A DNA stretch of 64,000 nt from Alphaproteobacteria bacterium (GTDB lineage Bacteria > Pseudomonadota > Alphaproteobacteria > M2410): NCBI GenBank assembly GCA_006226415.1, contig SBGZ01000085.1, forward strand, positions 1 to 64,000, read 5' to 3'. The position numbers were made by a program, and so were the translations under genes. The notes under the pieces are model-generated. The model made no database searches. It was given only the letters and a program-made list of their open reading frames with translations, and was not told the DNA's origin. Positions 11,490-21,726 of the stretch are shown one piece after another. Every line of letters starts with the position of its first letter. Position 1 is the first letter of the stretch.

Positions 11490-11945
11490 TTAGTTGAGCT
11501 TCTTCTTGGGGCTCTTGGAAGGCACATCAGGCAAAGGCGCAATGACCACACCGTCTTCAAGCAACGCCTTAACCTCTTGCGGGGTCGCCTCGCCATAAAT
11601 GCCACGATCCGTATCTTCATCTTTGTGCGCCTTGCGCGCTTCCTCGGGAAAAGCCGCGCCCACATATTCAAAATTTTCTTCCACATGGGTGCGCACCTCG
11701 CGCGCCATGTCGTAAATCTTGGCCGCCAGATCAGAGGTTTCCGGAGTGCTTTGCCGCTTGCCGCTCGACACAATTGCGCCGCCTGTCGCGATGTTTGGCG
11801 CCATCAAGGCCTTGCCGACTTTCTTGGAGCGACAGACCGGACAGGATACGGCGCCGCGTGCGCTTTGATCCTCAAAATCCGCATTGGACCGGAACCACCC
11901 CTCAAATTGGTGTTCTTTTGGACAGCTGAGCGTAAAAACGATCAC
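11490..11945 (-). CDS. DUF1178 family protein
   Basis: MIVFTLSCPKEHQFEGWFRSNADFEDQSARGAVSCPVCRSKKVGKALMAPNI is typical of DUF1178. Confidence 0.9.
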   Translation of the reverse strand: MIVFTLSCPKEHQFEGWFRSNADFEDQSARGAVSCPVCRSKKVGKALMAPNIATGGAIVSSGKRQSTPETSDLAAKIYDMAREVRTHVEENFEYVGAAFPEEARKAHKDEDTDRGIYGEATPQEVKALLEDGVVIAPLPDVPSKSPKKKLN

Positions 11946-12016
11946 GGAAAATGGCCCTTAAAATAATGATACGGGAAATATTCTACACCGGAAGGCAGGG
12001 ACGGATCAATTTCAGG

Positions 12017-12841
12017 TCACCGGGGAGGTTCAAGAGAATAGGCCCGGTCATGGGTCAGACTGGGCAAGCGCCGCCGCGCCTCATCCGCCAAAGCCGGATC
12101 GATATCGACGATCAAGATTGCCGGATCGCCTCCCGCCTCCGCCAAAATGCCGCCCCAGGGGTCAATGACCAGAGAATGGCCATAGGTTTCCCGGCCATTT
12201 TCGTGGATTCCTCCTTGCGCTGGCGCAAAAACAAAGGCGCCACATTCAATCGCACGGGCTTTCAGCAGCGTGTGCCAATGCGCCTGGCCAGTGGGCACCG
12301 TGAAAGCAGAGGGCACTGTCAGAAAACGCGCGCCAGCCTTGGCCATATCCCGGTAGAGATGCGGAAACCGCACGTCATAACAGATGCTGAGCCCCAGCCG
12401 GCCCCACGGCAAATCCACAAGGACGGCCCTGTCACCAGGCTGATAGGTGTCTGATTCCGTCCAGCACTCGGTCTCGCTGACCGCCACATCAAACATATGG
12501 ACTTTGTCGTAATGGGCGACCTTGCGGCCATCCGGCCCAAAGAGGAAGGAGCGATTGGCAAATTTACCGTCCCCCACTTCGACGCCCATGGAACCGATCA
12601 AAAGCCAAATTTCAAGCTCTCCCGCCAGCGCCGCAAACCGGGCAACTCCGGGATGGGCGTCTTCGCGGCGGATCTGATCTGACTTGAGCAGGCTGATGGT
12701 GGATGTGTTTTCCGGCGTCAGGACAAACTGGGCGCCCTGCTGTTGGGCTTCGCGGATCATCCGCTCGGCCTCATCCAGATTGGGGGTCACCGCCACCCCG
12801 GTGCGCATTTGCAGGCAAGCCGCTTTAAATTTTGAAGTCAT
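12017..12841 (-). CDS. carbon-nitrogen hydrolase (nitrilase superfamily, Nit-like amidase)
   Basis: E-K-C triad context: LTPENTSTI, YDKVHMFDV, LSICYDVRFPHLYR. Confidence 0.92.
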   Translation of the reverse strand: MTSKFKAACLQMRTGVAVTPNLDEAERMIREAQQQGAQFVLTPENTSTISLLKSDQIRREDAHPGVARFAALAGELEIWLLIGSMGVEVGDGKFANRSFLFGPDGRKVAHYDKVHMFDVAVSETECWTESDTYQPGDRAVLVDLPWGRLGLSICYDVRFPHLYRDMAKAGARFLTVPSAFTVPTGQAHWHTLLKARAIECGAFVFAPAQGGIHENGRETYGHSLVIDPWGGILAEAGGDPAILIVDIDPALADEARRRLPSLTHDRAYSLEPPR

Positions 12842-12852
12842 GAGCCGAATTT

Positions 12853-13122
12853 TCAGGCCGGATCCGCAAGCCCCAGCAAGGGATCCAGCTTGCCTCTGCG
12901 TTCAAGGTCCACAAGCTCATCACAGCCGCCCACATGGGCGCCGTCAATGAATATTTGCGGAACCGTCCGCCGACCCCCAGCCCTTTGCATCATTTCCTCG
13001 CGCAGGTCTGGCGAAAAGCTGACGTCAATCTCTTCAAAGATCACATCCTTGCTTTTCAATAGGTGCTTGGCGCGGGTGCAATAACCGCACATCATGCCTG
13101 TATAGATGGTGACTTGAGCCAC
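12853..13122 (-). CDS. grxC: glutaredoxin 3
   Basis: CGYCTRAKHLLKSK, TVPQIFIDGAHVGGCDEL. Confidence 0.95.
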   Translation of the reverse strand: MAQVTIYTGMMCGYCTRAKHLLKSKDVIFEEIDVSFSPDLREEMMQRAGGRRTVPQIFIDGAHVGGCDELVDLERRGKLDPLLGLADPA

Positions 13123-13235
13123 GTTTTATAAAAACTCTTTGCTAAACTGAGGTTCTAACAGCCGATATTTAGGGTCTCCCTGCCCTCAGAGCAAGCGGTC
13201 ACTCGTTACAATTTGGTGCGGCGGCGATCACGCCC

Positions 13236-14060
13236 CTACCGCAGAACCCGCGCCAGCGCCAAGACGTCGACGCGGGCCGCGCCCGCTTTTTTGAGGGCAC
13301 GGGTACAGGCCTCCACAGTCGCGCCAGAGGTCACGACATCGTCAATAAGCACGACTTTCCTGCCCAAAACATGAGGGATCTGCTTTTCCGGCACTTTGAA
13401 AGCCCCCCGCACATTGCGCCTGCGCTTGGCATTGGAAAGCCCCACTTGCTGCTGTGTCGAACGCGAACGCTCAAGCCCCTCCAGCAGAACGGGCACCAAG
13501 GTTTCCTTGTGGATGGCCTGGGCCAACAAGGCGGACTGATTAAACCGGCGCTGAAACAGGCGTGTCCAATGCAAGGGCACGGGGATGAGGACATCCGCGT
13601 CGTCGATGAGCTCCCGCCCTGCCCGCGCCAGCCAGCGCCCAAAACTGGGCACACGATCCGTCCGGTCGCCGTACTTAAATCCGGTAACAAGCGCGCGGCT
13701 CGCATCGTTGTAAAGGAAAACCGCCCGCGCGCGGTCATAGAGCGGCGGCGACTGAAGACAGCCCCCACAAACGGTCTCAACACCGGGGTCGAGCTCAAAC
13801 GGCTGGCCGCATCTCTGGCAAACCGCCCCATCCACAAAGGTCACACCCAGCCAGCAGTCAGCACAAAGAGCCCCAACCTCGGAAATGGCGGTCTCACAGC
13901 TCAAGCACCGGGGTGGAAAGATGAGATTGGGCAGACGGCGCCAGACATCCGCCGCGACCAGACCGGACATCTTCAAAAAATCCTCAAGCTGCGCACGTAT
14001 GAGACCCAAAGCTTTCCCTTCTGCTTTCAGAGCGCTACAACAACACTCAACTTGAACCAT
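13236..14060 (-). CDS. ComF family protein (double zinc ribbon / PRTase)
   Basis: CLSCE...CADC / CQRCGQPF / CGGC zinc-ribbon cysteines and PRPP loop VVLIDDVVTSGATVEACTRALKKAGA. True start may be internal (MSGLVAADVWRR). Confidence 0.9.
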   Translation of the reverse strand: MVQVECCCSALKAEGKALGLIRAQLEDFLKMSGLVAADVWRRLPNLIFPPRCLSCETAISEVGALCADCWLGVTFVDGAVCQRCGQPFELDPGVETVCGGCLQSPPLYDRARAVFLYNDASRALVTGFKYGDRTDRVPSFGRWLARAGRELIDDADVLIPVPLHWTRLFQRRFNQSALLAQAIHKETLVPVLLEGLERSRSTQQQVGLSNAKRRRNVRGAFKVPEKQIPHVLGRKVVLIDDVVTSGATVEACTRALKKAGAARVDVLALARVLR

Positions 14061-14082
14061 CCACCGATGTTAAGAAAACCAC

Positions 14083-15051
14083 ATGGGCCAAGCCTCGCCA
14101 AGCCATCAAAAAATATTCGACCGACAAGCGGTAAGATCGCGGCGCGAACGCGCAGCTTTACGGTTCGAATCCTATGACTTTCTGCTGGCCCGCGTTGTGG
14201 AAGAATGGCGCGAGAGACTTCTGGACCTTAAGCGGGATTTTCCGCGGGTGTGGGATGCCAGCGCCCATCAGGGACACTTGGTCCAAGCGCTCGCGAGCGA
14301 CCCACGCTTTCAAAAACACCCACTGGGCTCAGAGCTTTTGATACAATCAGATCTCAGTCATCGGTTCGCCCGCAAGGCCCGCGCCATGGCAGAAAACGCA
14401 GCCACCCTCGTGGCTGACGAAGAATGGGTACCATTTCGTGAAGCCTCGTTTGATCTCATCACATCAAGCCTCACACTCCACCACACGAACGATCTCCCTG
14501 GCGCCCTTATTCAAATCAGACGGACGTTGAGACCGGATGGACTTTTTCTTGCCGCCCTTTTTGGCGGGGAGACTTTGGCAGAACTGCGCACCATTTTGCT
14601 GCAAGCTGAAAGTGAAATTTACGGCGGTGTCAGTCCGCGCGTCTCTCCGTTCGTTGAGATTCGCGATCTGGGCGCACTCCTTCAACGTGCGGGTTTTGCA
14701 CTGCCGGTCGTCGACACAGACACAATTTCCGTCGACTATGCCCATGCGATCAACCTTTTTCAGGATCTGCGCGGCATGGGGCAAACAAATGTGCTTCGAG
14801 AGCGTACGCGCCGCCCTTTAAACAGAGCGGTCCTGGAACGTGCGGCTTCTCTTTACAAAAAAAATCACGGCCGATCCGATGGCCGGATCACCGTGACATT
14901 TGAAATTCTCTTTGCCGCAGGCTGGGCGCCTCACGCCTCGCAGCAAAAACCACTGACGCCTGGCTCAGGCAAGGTCCCTCTTGGCGAGGCCCTGAAAAAG
15001 GCCAACCCGCTTCAGCAACCGCAAAAGTCAGAGGGCAGCGGCGAGACTTGA
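14083..15051 (+). CDS. SAM-dependent methyltransferase (BioC/NDUFAF5-like)
   Basis: IFDRQAVRSRRERAA N-terminus, FDLITSSLTLHHTNDLPGALIQIRRTLRPDGLFLAALFGGETL. Confidence 0.88.
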   Translation: MGQASPSHQKIFDRQAVRSRRERAALRFESYDFLLARVVEEWRERLLDLKRDFPRVWDASAHQGHLVQALASDPRFQKHPLGSELLIQSDLSHRFARKARAMAENAATLVADEEWVPFREASFDLITSSLTLHHTNDLPGALIQIRRTLRPDGLFLAALFGGETLAELRTILLQAESEIYGGVSPRVSPFVEIRDLGALLQRAGFALPVVDTDTISVDYAHAINLFQDLRGMGQTNVLRERTRRPLNRAVLERAASLYKKNHGRSDGRITVTFEILFAAGWAPHASQQKPLTPGSGKVPLGEALKKANPLQQPQKSEGSGET

Positions 15052-15204
15052 AAAGAAGCCGGAAAGCTCTGTGCCTACCGCAGCCACTCCGGTGATAATC
15101 GCGATCGCAATCCCGCTGGCAATTAAGGCATATTCAATCGCGGTCGCGCCGGAGTCATTGCGCGCCAGATCAGCCATCAATTTTCTGGTCTTCCCAAAAA
15201 CCAT
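15028..15204 (-). CDS. Flp family type IVb pilin (58 aa)
   Basis: Reverse translation: MVFGKTRKLMADLARNDSGATAIEYALIASGIAIAIITGVAAVGTELSGFFSSLAAAL*. Canonical G/ATAIEY prepilin site plus hydrophobic helix. Below the ORF-track length cutoff; overlaps the 3' end of the convergent methyltransferase by 24 nt. Confidence 0.9.
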   Translation of the reverse strand: MVFGKTRKLMADLARNDSGATAIEYALIASGIAIAIITGVAAVGTELSGFFSSLAAAL

Positions 15205-15234
15205 TTTACTGTCTCCTACTCATCCACGAAACCT

Positions 15235-15633
15235 TCAAATCAGATCCCGCAATATGGACACCAACGGCACATCAGCCGGCGGCATTGGATACTTCCTCAT
15301 TTCCTGCGGTCGCACCCATTCCAAAGCCGAGTGCTCCAACGCAGTGATGACCCCTTCCCATCGCCGACACACATACAGCGGCATCAAAAGATGAAATCCG
15401 TCATATGAATGCGACGCGAACGTCAAAGGTGAAAGACAAGCCTCTGTCACATCAATGGCAAGCTCTTCCTTAAGCTCTCTGATAAGACAGTCTTCGGGCC
15501 GTTCTCCAACCTCAACCTTGCCCCCGGGAAACTCCCAAAGGCCAGGCATCGCTTTGTTGTCCGGGCGTTTTGCCAACAACACTCTGCCGTCCACATCCAC
15601 CAGCGCACAGGCAGCAACCAACAAAACATCCAT
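15235..15633 (-). CDS. (deoxy)nucleoside triphosphate pyrophosphohydrolase, NUDIX (MutT-like)
   Basis: Nudix box GKVEVGERPEDCLIRELKEELAI. Confidence 0.93.
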   Translation of the reverse strand: MDVLLVAACALVDVDGRVLLAKRPDNKAMPGLWEFPGGKVEVGERPEDCLIRELKEELAIDVTEACLSPLTFASHSYDGFHLLMPLYVCRRWEGVITALEHSALEWVRPQEMRKYPMPPADVPLVSILRDLI

Positions 15634-15732
15634 CTACAACACCTGTTGTTTTAGGCCACAATATTTAACGTTACGTGTCATTTTTAATGACAATCCGCAC
15701 AAAGATTAAGGATTGATTTACCAACCCTTGCC

Positions 15733-16266
15733 TCAAGACGGTTTTTTGAGCCGATACAGCAATATGCGCCGCCACCCACCCCTTTTCGGTACAAATAACC
15801 GAATCCTGCCGGTTCGGCGGAACCCATTGTTCTCCAAAACACGCTGAGAGGCCTGGTTGCTTTCAAACACGCGTGCTTGAAATCGAGAAATTTCCAGCAC
15901 ATCAAAGCAGTAGGGAACAAAGGCTTTGAGCGCTTGAGTGCCATATCCTCGCCCCCAATAGGGCTTGCCGATCCAATAGCCTATGGTCCCCCAGCGCCGC
16001 AAAAACCGCCGTTTGACGTGAACACTCACCGTGCCCACCAGCGCCTTTGATCGGACTTCTTCGACCACAAGCACACGATGTTTTTGATCTTCGACTTCGA
16101 GCTCCTGTCGGATCCAGCGCTCCGCCTCACCCTCATGAAATGGGGTGGTCATAGAGATGGTCTGTTTGATCACCTCCGGATCCGAAACAAGAGCGGCCAC
16201 CGCAGCGGCATCCCCGATCTCCAGGGCCCTCAAAGATACCTCTTCCCCATGCAACGGCAGAGCCAT
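15733..16266 (-). CDS. GNAT family N-acetyltransferase (RimJ/RimL-like)
   Basis: IGYWIGKPYWGRGYGTQALKAFVPYCFDVLEISRFQARVFESNQASQRVLENNGFRRTG. Start at internal Met (MALPLHGEEVSLRALEIG), since the longer ORF overlaps argJ. Confidence 0.9.
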   Translation of the reverse strand: MALPLHGEEVSLRALEIGDAAAVAALVSDPEVIKQTISMTTPFHEGEAERWIRQELEVEDQKHRVLVVEEVRSKALVGTVSVHVKRRFLRRWGTIGYWIGKPYWGRGYGTQALKAFVPYCFDVLEISRFQARVFESNQASQRVLENNGFRRTGRIRLFVPKRGGWRRILLYRLKKPS

Positions 16267-16295
16267 ATATGAAGTTTGCCGCTTCACCCAACAAC

Positions 16296-17600
16296 CTAGC
16301 TGCGATAGTCCGCATTGATAGAAATATAGCCATGCGTCAGATCGCAGGTCCAAACTTCCGCCGACTGAGATCCGATCCCGAGATCAACCCCGATTTCAAT
16401 CTCGGCATTTTTCATATAGGCCGATACATCAGCCTCACTATATCCGTCAACGCGTTGCCCTTGCTCCGCCAGAAGATGCGACCCAAAAGAGATCTTCAGT
16501 CGGTCTCGCTCGGCAGGTTCACCTGCCTTGCCAACCGCCATGACAATCCGGCCCCAATTGGCGTCTTCTCCCGCCACCGCCGTTTTCACCAAGGGTGAGT
16601 TTGCAATGGACATGGCAATGGCTTTTGCCGAACGCGCGGTCGCTGCACCGCTAACACGGACCGTTACAAATTTAGTCGCGCCCTCTCCGTCACGCACAAT
16701 CTGCTTGGCGAGGTCTTCCAGAACTTCTTGCAGTTTCTCCCGGAAGTCTTTCAGGCGCGGATCACCGGCACGCGAAATTTCCGGATGCGGCGCGCATTTA
16801 CCGGTCGCAAATAAGAGAACCGTATCGGAAGTCGAAGTATCGCTATCGACAGTGATCTGATTAAAGCTGTCCCTGATCCCGATGGTCAAAAGGGCCTGCA
16901 GGACGGAACTGGGCAATTGAGCATCCGTAAAAACAAAAGCGAGCATCGTCGCCATATCCGGCGCGATCATGCCGGAGCCCTTCGCAATGCCGCCAATGCG
17001 CACCTCGCTGTCGCCGATCATGGCTGTCCGCGCGCAGGCCTTCGCAAATGTATCCGTTGTGCGGATCGCCTCGGCTGCATCCCGCCAGCGCGCCTGGCTG
17101 GCTTTGGCGGGCTTGGCTCCCAACTTGGCGGCAATCTTCGACGTCTTGAGCGGCTCGCCGATGACACCGGTAGAAGCCATGTAAATTTGGCTCTTAGGAT
17201 AGTGATAAAGGCTGCCAACATGGTCGGCGACTTCCTTCAGTGCCTCTTCGCCCAAACGCCCGGTAAAGGCATTCGCGTTACCGGCATTGACCACCAAAGC
17301 GCGCGCGCGTGGTGATTTATTCTCGATATTTCCTCGGCACCACACCACCGCGCCCGAAGCGGTCAGGGATCGGGTGAATGCCCCTGCGACCGTCGTTCCC
17401 GGGGGAAAATGCGCAATCAACAGGTCTTTCCGGCCCTGATAGCGCTCTCCGGTCGAAGCCGTTGCGATTTCCAGGCCCACCACTTCCGGCATTTGAGGAA
17501 ACTCAGCCGGCGCCAGTGGCGAGACCGGCAAGGGCTTCTTCTTGCCAGCCGCCTTCTTTTTCTTGGGGGCACTTCTTTTGGGTCGAGTCGTCTGCGCCAT
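16296..17600 (-). CDS. argJ: bifunctional glutamate N-acetyltransferase / amino-acid acetyltransferase
   Basis: KGSGMIAPDMATMLAFVFTDA self-cleavage region, VNAGNANAFTG, GEDANWGRIVMAVGKAGE. Confidence 0.96.
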   Translation of the reverse strand: MAQTTRPKRSAPKKKKAAGKKKPLPVSPLAPAEFPQMPEVVGLEIATASTGERYQGRKDLLIAHFPPGTTVAGAFTRSLTASGAVVWCRGNIENKSPRARALVVNAGNANAFTGRLGEEALKEVADHVGSLYHYPKSQIYMASTGVIGEPLKTSKIAAKLGAKPAKASQARWRDAAEAIRTTDTFAKACARTAMIGDSEVRIGGIAKGSGMIAPDMATMLAFVFTDAQLPSSVLQALLTIGIRDSFNQITVDSDTSTSDTVLLFATGKCAPHPEISRAGDPRLKDFREKLQEVLEDLAKQIVRDGEGATKFVTVRVSGAATARSAKAIAMSIANSPLVKTAVAGEDANWGRIVMAVGKAGEPAERDRLKISFGSHLLAEQGQRVDGYSEADVSAYMKNAEIEIGVDLGIGSQSAEVWTCDLTHGYISINADYRS

Positions 17601-17636
17601 GCCAGTCGCCCTTATTCAAACAAAACAATGACTTGC

Positions 17637-18629
17637 TTATTGTGCCGCAATAGACGTGCTGTCAAGGTCCGACAAGGAGGGCAGTTCAAATCGTTTGATG
17701 GACGCTTTCTCACGCAAGAGACCCACCTCGCGGTCCACCACCGTTTGCAGGAGCTCTTCCCGCAGATCCGCGCGCACCTCTTCGAGCGGCGGCGGCTCCT
17801 TGGTCCGCCGTTCGCTAACCATCAGCAAATGCCAGCCAAACCGCGATTGGACCGGCGGGGAGACCTCATTCACATCAAGTCCAAAGGCAACCCGCGCCAT
17901 GGTCTCATCCATTTGTTCCCGGGTTTTAAACCCAAGATCACCGCCCCGGACCGCGGAAACGTCCACCGACAGACGCCGCGCCACATCGCCAAAATCCTCA
18001 CCGCCCTCAATGGCGGACAGTGCCTTGTCCGCATCCGCCCGGTCGCGCACCACAATTTGATTGAGATGAACCTCCTGGACCGCGTCCGGCGAGAGATATT
18101 TCTTCTCATACAGCGTATTGATGGATTTGTTGGAGATCTGGTCTTCAATGAGCTCAACCATATAGAGATCCCGCAGGATTTTTTCCCGCTCAAACCGGAT
18201 TCGGCTCTGGGCCAGGGAGGTTTGCTCAACACCCGTGCGCCAGGCCTCGCTTGCCAGCAACCGCCTGTCGATGAGCTGTTCCACAAGCGCGTCATAGACC
18301 ACCTCCTGCGGCAGGCTCTCAAATTCCTTCGGAAGCTCTCGTTTTGCCATAATCACGTCCGACAGACGGATCACTGACCCGTTGACACGGGCAACCACAA
18401 AATCCGACTTGGAGCCCGTCTTGGGGCTCGACAAAGACGATGGCGGGGCGCCAACCGTGTTCATGGCAAAAAACATCCCCATTGCCAGCAAAACCACACC
18501 AAACAGCACCGCCAGGATCGGAACAATCGTCCCTACCGAGCTAACCTCTTGATTTTGCTGAATATTATCGGACACCTGCAATATCGCCTTGCCACAAAGT
18601 CTCTTCGCCCCTCTCACACCTCTTGGCAT
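17637..18629 (-). CDS. parvulin-type peptidylprolyl isomerase with N-terminal TM segment
   Basis: SurA-like N-terminal region plus PpiC-type domain VHLNQIVVRDRADADKALSAIEGGEDFGDVARRLSVD...GGDLGFKTREQM...FGWHLLMVSERR. Exact start uncertain. Confidence 0.88.
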   Translation of the reverse strand: MPRGVRGAKRLCGKAILQVSDNIQQNQEVSSVGTIVPILAVLFGVVLLAMGMFFAMNTVGAPPSSLSSPKTGSKSDFVVARVNGSVIRLSDVIMAKRELPKEFESLPQEVVYDALVEQLIDRRLLASEAWRTGVEQTSLAQSRIRFEREKILRDLYMVELIEDQISNKSINTLYEKKYLSPDAVQEVHLNQIVVRDRADADKALSAIEGGEDFGDVARRLSVDVSAVRGGDLGFKTREQMDETMARVAFGLDVNEVSPPVQSRFGWHLLMVSERRTKEPPPLEEVRADLREELLQTVVDREVGLLREKASIKRFELPSLSDLDSTSIAAQ

Positions 18630-18910
18630 GAGAATTGAAAGCTTAAACCGAAGACATGAACCAAGAATTTATGAACGTAACCGCCCGGAAAAGGCAAGCA
18701 ACAATCATGACCCCCAAAAATCGGAAAAAAGTGAGTTATTTCGGTCACTTCCGAGTGAACGCGCGGGCCTGCTTCGTTGACAATCGGTCCCTTGCCCCTT
18801 ATCTCTCCTGCAACTCGTACGACATCCGCACCCGAGGGCATGCGGAGCGCGGTCAATCCCCTAGGGACGCGCTTTGGCCTTGTGGCCCGGAACTTTAAAG
18901 GCACAAAAAT

Positions 18911-21631
18911 ATGCTAGGCGCCATCGCAAGACGTATCTTTGGCACGGCCAATGACCGCCGACTGAAACCTCTTTTCAAAAAGGTCGAGGCCATCAACGCC
19001 CTTGAGCCGGAATTTGAAAAGCTCTCCGATACCGAACTTCGCGCCAAAACCGAGAGCTTTAAAGCTCGCTTGGCCGCTGGCGAGACCTTGGAGGACATTC
19101 AGGCCGAAGCCTTTGCCACCGTCCGCGAGGCCGCCAAGCGCACGCTTGGTCAGCGTCACTACGATGTTCAGCTTGTCGGCGGCATGGTGCTCCACGAGGG
19201 CGAAATCGCCGAAATGAAAACCGGGGAAGGTAAAACCCTGGTGGCCACCCTGGCGGTATACTTGAACGCCCTGACGGGCAAAGGCGTGCATGTGGTGACG
19301 GTTAACGATTACTTGGCCAAACGTGATGCGGAATGGATGGGGCAGGTCTATCGTTTTCTGGGTCTTACCGTTGGCTGCGTAGTCCACGAATTGGACGAGG
19401 AGGGTCGCAAGGAAGCCTATGAGTCAGATGTCACCTATGGCACCAACAACGAGTTCGGCTTCGATTATCTGCGCGACAATATGAAATACCGCTTAGGCGA
19501 TATGGTTCAGCGCGGTCACAATTTTGCAATTGTCGACGAAGTGGACTCCATTCTCATCGACGAGGCCCGGACCCCCCTTATCATCTCTGGCCCCACCGAG
19601 GACAATTCCGAGCTTTACGTCACCATCGACAAACTTATTCCTCAGCTCACAGAAGAGCACTACGAGATTGACGAGAAAGCCCGTCAAGTCACCTTTACCG
19701 AGGACGGCAACGAATTCCTCGAAGATTTGCTGAAGCAAAACGATCTGCTTGAAAGCGAAAACTTTTACGACGCTGAAAACGTCACCGTGGTGCACCACGC
19801 CAACCAGGCTTTGAAGGCCCACAAGATTTTCCACCGCGACAAAGACTATATCGTGCGCAACGATCAGGTGATCATCATTGATGAATTCACCGGCCGCATG
19901 ATGGAAGGGCGCCGTTACTCCGATGGCCTGCACCAGGCCCTGGAAGCCAAGGAAAAAGTTTCCATCCAACCGGAAAATCAGACGCTGGCCTCCATCACGT
20001 TCCAGAACTACTTCCGTCTCTACAACAAACTGGCCGGCATGACCGGCACAGCCATGACGGAAGAAGAAGAGTTTGTGGAAATTTACAAACTGCGCGTTGC
20101 TGAGATCCCGACAAATCTGCCAATCGCCCGGATCGATGAAGACGATGAGGTCTATCGCACCGCCGCAGAAAAATACGATGCGATCCTGCAACTGGTTAGA
20201 GAGTGCCACGAAAAGCATCAGCCTGTGCTCGTTGGAACCACCTCGATTGAAAAGTCGGAAGAGATCTCAGAGCTTTTCAAAAAGGCCAAACTTAAGCACA
20301 ACGTATTGAACGCCCGCTATCACGAGCAAGAAGCCCAGATCGTCGCACAGGCCGGCAAGCCTGACGCCATTACAATTGCTACCAACATGGCAGGTCGCGG
20401 CACTGACATTCAGCTCGGCGGCAACTTCGACATGCGCCTACAAGAGGAACTGCCGGAAGACGCCGACGAAAAAACGCGCGAAAAGATGGCGTACAAAATT
20501 CGCGATGAAATTGAAGCCGAAAAACGCATCGCCCTCGACGCTGGCGGGCTTTACGTCATCGCGACAGAACGCCACGAAAGTCGGCGCATCGACAATCAGC
20601 TGCGGGGCCGGACCGGTCGCCAGGGCGACCCGGGCGCTTCCAAATTCTTCCTCTCTCTGGAAGATGATCTGATGCGCATTTTCGGATCCGAGCGCATGGA
20701 TGCAACGCTGGTGCGATTGGGCATCGAAGAGGGCGAGGCCATTGCCCACCCCTGGATCAACAAGGCCCTCGAAAAGGCCCAGCAAAAGGTAGAGGCCCGC
20801 AATTACGACATCCGTAAAAACGTTTTGAAATACGACGATGTCATGAACGATCAGCGCAAAGCCATATTCGAGCAGCGCATCGACATGATGGAGGCAGAAG
20901 ACATCGCCGATGTGGTGGCCGACATGCGCGTTTCCACCATCGACAGCTTGGTGTCCAGCCACATTCCGCCGCAAGCCTATGCCGAGCAGTGGGATATCGA
21001 AGGGCTGACCGAAGACGTCCAGACCGTATTGGGTCTGGACCTGCCAATCGCGGACTGGGCTGCTGAGGAAGGCATTGCCGACGAAGAGATTCGTGAGCGC
21101 CTGATTGACGCCGCTAACCGCCGCATGGCCGAGCGCGCTGCCAACCTTGGCCCGGACCTTATGCGTCAGATCGAAAAAGGCCTGGTCCTGCAGACCCTCG
21201 ACCAGGAATGGCGCGAGCACTTGCTGCATTTGGATCATCTACGCCAGGTGATTGGCCTCAGGTCATACGCCCAGCGCAATCCGCTCAACGAATACAAGTC
21301 AGAAGCCTTTGCTCTGTTTGAAAGTCTGCTTAACGGTCTGCGCCGCCGCGTCACCCAGACCCTGATGAACCTGCAGGTTGCCATTGAGGAACAGGAAGCG
21401 CCCAGGCCGCCGCGCCAGATGAAGGAAATTCACAACGATCCGCAAACCGGGCAAAATGAAATGGCACCGGACGAGGCCGCCCCCCTGCCGCGAACGGTGC
21501 GTCGCAAGCCCGCCACCATGGACCCGCAGGATTCCGAGACCTGGGGCAAGGTTTCGCGCAACGCCGAGTGCCCTTGCGGATCCGGCAAGAAATACAAGCA
21601 TTGTCACGGTCAGGTACCCGCCAACGCGTAA
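18911..21631 (+). CDS. secA: preprotein translocase subunit SecA
   Basis: 906 aa; [13 protein letters not shown] Walker [21 protein letters not shown]-terminal SEC-C zinc motif [14 protein letters not shown]. Confidence 0.98.
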   Translation: MLGAIARRIFGTANDRRLKPLFKKVEAINALEPEFEKLSDTELRAKTESFKARLAAGETLEDIQAEAFATVREAAKRTLGQRHYDVQLVGGMVLHEGEIAEMKTGEGKTLVATLAVYLNALTGKGVHVVTVNDYLAKRDAEWMGQVYRFLGLTVGCVVHELDEEGRKEAYESDVTYGTNNEFGFDYLRDNMKYRLGDMVQRGHNFAIVDEVDSILIDEARTPLIISGPTEDNSELYVTIDKLIPQLTEEHYEIDEKARQVTFTEDGNEFLEDLLKQNDLLESENFYDAENVTVVHHANQALKAHKIFHRDKDYIVRNDQVIIIDEFTGRMMEGRRYSDGLHQALEAKEKVSIQPENQTLASITFQNYFRLYNKLAGMTGTAMTEEEEFVEIYKLRVAEIPTNLPIARIDEDDEVYRTAAEKYDAILQLVRECHEKHQPVLVGTTSIEKSEEISELFKKAKLKHNVLNARYHEQEAQIVAQAGKPDAITIATNMAGRGTDIQLGGNFDMRLQEELPEDADEKTREKMAYKIRDEIEAEKRIALDAGGLYVIATERHESRRIDNQLRGRTGRQGDPGASKFFLSLEDDLMRIFGSERMDATLVRLGIEEGEAIAHPWINKALEKAQQKVEARNYDIRKNVLKYDDVMNDQRKAIFEQRIDMMEAEDIADVVADMRVSTIDSLVSSHIPPQAYAEQWDIEGLTEDVQTVLGLDLPIADWAAEEGIADEEIRERLIDAANRRMAERAANLGPDLMRQIEKGLVLQTLDQEWREHLLHLDHLRQVIGLRSYAQRNPLNEYKSEAFALFESLLNGLRRRVTQTLMNLQVAIEEQEAPRPPRQMKEIHNDPQTGQNEMAPDEAAPLPRTVRRKPATMDPQDSETWGKVSRNAECPCGSGKKYKHCHGQVPANA

Positions 21632-21726
21632 AGATCCTGGGCCTCAGGTCACTTTCTTATCGTGCCGCTTTCTCCTATAGTTCCAACCAAATGAGCTGAA
21701 GTGATCAGCCGTTTGGGAGGAATATC

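Noticed and set aside
14120-14180. tRNA-like T-arm sequence (acGGTTCGAATCCtatg)
   Set aside because: Lies inside the methyltransferase CDS (RFESYDF); no matching acceptor, D or anticodon stems.
18614-18904. 96-aa minus-strand ORF in the secA/ppiC intergenic region
   Set aside because: Antisense to the secA leader, no domain and no convincing initiation context.
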